This document shows positions 62,921 to 64,000 of a stretch of 64,000 nt of DNA, piece after piece. The stretch comes from Paraburkholderia sp. Its GTDB lineage: Bacteria > Pseudomonadota > Gammaproteobacteria > Burkholderiales > Burkholderiaceae. The translations under genes were made by a program, and so were the position numbers. Each line of letters begins with the position of its first letter. The first letter of the stretch is position 1. The stretch covers positions 1 to 64,000 of the forward strand of contig SCRN01000043.1 of NCBI GenBank assembly GCA_004322045.1, written 5' to 3'. Below the pieces are notes generated by a model that made no database searches, was not told where the DNA came from, and saw only the letters and a program-made list of their open reading frames with translations.

Positions 62921-63144
62921 ACCAAAAGTCGGCGTAGGGATTGTCGTTGTACGCGGCGATTTCTTTGTAGCCGTTGCGCAGATAGAGCGAGCGCGCTTCA
63001 GTCAGGGTGCGGTTCGTGTCGAGTCGCAGCCGTCCGACGCCTGCTTCTTTCGCACGTGCTTCCAGCGCTTCGAGCAAGCGTTGCGCTACGCCCAGTCCGC
63101 GCGCGGACGGGGACACCCACATGCGCTTGATTTCGCCCGTCAGT
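62904..63144 (-). pseudogene. GNAT acetyltransferase, N-terminal part lost
   Basis: Homology starts at TGEIKRMWVSPSARGLG (acetyl-CoA loop) and runs to YADFWFEKRL. An in-frame TAG stands just before it, and the first half (about 70-80 codons) is gone. The break is at 63145, where an inverted-repeat segment begins. A translated start at the internal ATG (63122) would lack half the fold. Confidence 0.78.
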
Positions 63145-63215
63145 CTCTACAAATCATAGTTTGCGCAACGGGCTGGAACCCGCGCCCCGCCGAATCCTCG
63201 CTCCAAATTGTAGAG
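63145..63215. repeat. 71-bp segment with 8-bp terminal inverted repeats
   Basis: CTCTACAA at 63145-63152 and TTGTAGAG at 63208-63215 enclose 55 bp with no coding. It starts exactly where GNAT homology ends. Perhaps the scar of a small mobile element or of the insertion that brought in the toxin-antitoxin pair. Confidence 0.4.
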
Positions 63216-63221
63216 TGCGTT

Positions 63222-63802
63222 CTAAATCAGCTCGGCCGCTTCGCGAATGCGTTGAGCGGTTGCAGGTAGACCGTTACGTTCAAGTGCCTGGGCGAAATCT
63301 TCCGGAGTCGCCTTCGGATTTCTCCATCTAGCCCGCATGCCCTTGAATGCCGTCATGGTGGCGATATGGTCCAGATCCCATTGGTTGATGATGAAACGGT
63401 CGGGATGGATGACTTCGATTCCATACGGGCCGACGATCTCGGCCGGGAAATCTCGCAAATTGGCCGTCACGATACAGTCAGTGTGGCCTGCGATTGCTGC
63501 GGCCAAAACGTGCTGATCGTCAGGGTCGGGTAGTTCATATTTCCTACGAGCGGGGTCCATGCGGATTCGTTCACTTCCCAATCCGGCACCGCCTCTCGCA
63601 TGTCGTCTCGTCGGCCTTGGAGCCTACCTCTCAGCTCAGGTCGAAGTTCTTCAAGGTTGGTGATCCATTCCTGTTCGATGCGTTGAGTCCACTTCGCAGC
63701 AAAAAGCCCTGCAGTCGCCAGGCTCATAAGCGAGTCGGCGACCGCAATTGGAAACAGGACGCACGCATCTAGCAAAGCCGTATAACGTACGTGGCCGGCC
63801 AT
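63222..63802 (-). pseudogene. PIN-domain toxin gene with a single-base deletion
   Basis: The first part, from 63802, reads YTALLDACVLFPIAVADSL with the PIN Asp, EQEWITNLEELRP and MREAVPDWEVNESAWTPLVG. It then leaves frame; the second part continues ELPDPDDQHVLAAAIAGHTD and VTANLRDFP to AAELI in the frame that opens at 63581. At 63535/63536 one G restores VGNMELPDPDDQHV. The full protein would have about 193 residues. It starts one base after the antitoxin stop. As read, the toxin is inactive unless the ribosome slips. Confidence 0.82.
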
Positions 63803-63803
63803 G

Positions 63804-64000
63804 TCAGTAATCCAATCCGAGTTCCTGCGCGTTTACCGCCAATCGGTCCAGCGCAGCTACTTGCTTTTCGCGCATTTGACGAGCGTACGCGATGAGGTCC
63901 TCGAACGCGATCCGACGATGTGTTCCGACCATGCGATGTTTGAGCCTGCCGGCCTCTATTTCCTTGATGACAAATGGACGTGACACGTTAAGGAAGTGGG
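63804..64000 (-). CDS. excisionase-type helix-turn-helix antitoxin (partial)
   Basis: The frame is open to the window edge; visible: FLNVSRPFVIKEIEAGRLKH, MVGTHRRIAFEDLIAYARQM and a helical tail. This is the recognition helix and wing of a small excisionase/MerR-like antitoxin paired with PIN toxins. The start is beyond the window. The ATG at 63986 inside the motif is not the real start. It survives while its toxin is frameshifted. Confidence 0.8.
   Translation of the reverse strand, partial: HFLNVSRPFVIKEIEAGRLKHRMVGTHRRIAFEDLIAYARQMREKQVAALDRLAVNAQELGLDY

Noticed and set aside
63160-63206. tRNA-like 3' end (CGAATCCTCGCTCCA) as an island attachment site
   Set aside because: No acceptor, D or anticodon arm can be drawn and no second copy was seen.

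Overview
The window is a GC-rich (roughly 62-65 %) chromosomal segment of a betaproteobacterium, almost certainly Burkholderiaceae (Burkholderia, Paraburkholderia or Trinickia type). This rests on the OmpC-type porin, the codon and base use, the DUF1272 proteins and the gene families present. No rRNA, tRNA, CRISPR array or complete insertion sequence was found. The species cannot be fixed from the sequence alone.

Layout. 0-1.5 kb: the 3' end of cysN and a porin. 1.5-29.8 kb: a dense respiratory-flexibility region. It holds an FNR regulator and, next to it, a B-family (ba3-like) cytochrome oxidase operon with three c-type cytochromes and a subunit IIa. Next is a sulfide/persulfide module: a SqrR/BigR-type regulator, two YeeE transporters, a DUF442-SQR fusion, TauE and a divergent persulfide dioxygenase. 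Then come NsrR, HemN, a Dnr-like regulator, two NnrS-like membrane proteins and two DUF2249 proteins, a nitronate monooxygenase-like flavoprotein, ubiUVT for O2-independent ubiquinone synthesis, a DGC protein and class III ribonucleotide reductase. The reductase is split, with its glycyl-radical tail on a separate 58-codon gene, and two NrdR boxes lie upstream. A DUF59 protein, the quinol NO reductase NorZ and a hemerythrin-domain protein complete the region. FNR/Dnr-like boxes recur between these genes, so the region reads as a low-oxygen, NO and sulfide response regulon.

29.8-33 kb: an arsenic operon (arsR-arsI-arsC-acr3 plus a periplasmic protein of unknown role). 33-45.2 kb: mixed accessory metabolism. 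It includes a TipAS-methyltransferase fusion, a lactonase-like hydrolase/MFS/AstE-like deacylase set with a LysR regulator, redox enzymes each divergent from a LysR regulator, and a clear deletion scar that fuses the remains of a GlxA-type regulator and an SDR gene. 45.2-49.9 kb: an ECF sigma/anti-sigma module with a small lipoprotein, YceI and a COG4315 protein, then a stand-alone tail-lysozyme-domain protein bracketed by a 127-bp direct repeat exactly 1200 bp apart.

49.9-61.5 kb: a two-component system followed by a thu-type trehalose/maltose ABC import and oxidation operon ending in a maltoporin. 61.5-64 kb: a DUF1272 protein, an EamA exporter, a truncated GNAT gene and a toxin-antitoxin pair whose PIN toxin has lost one base. 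The right edge cuts the antitoxin gene.
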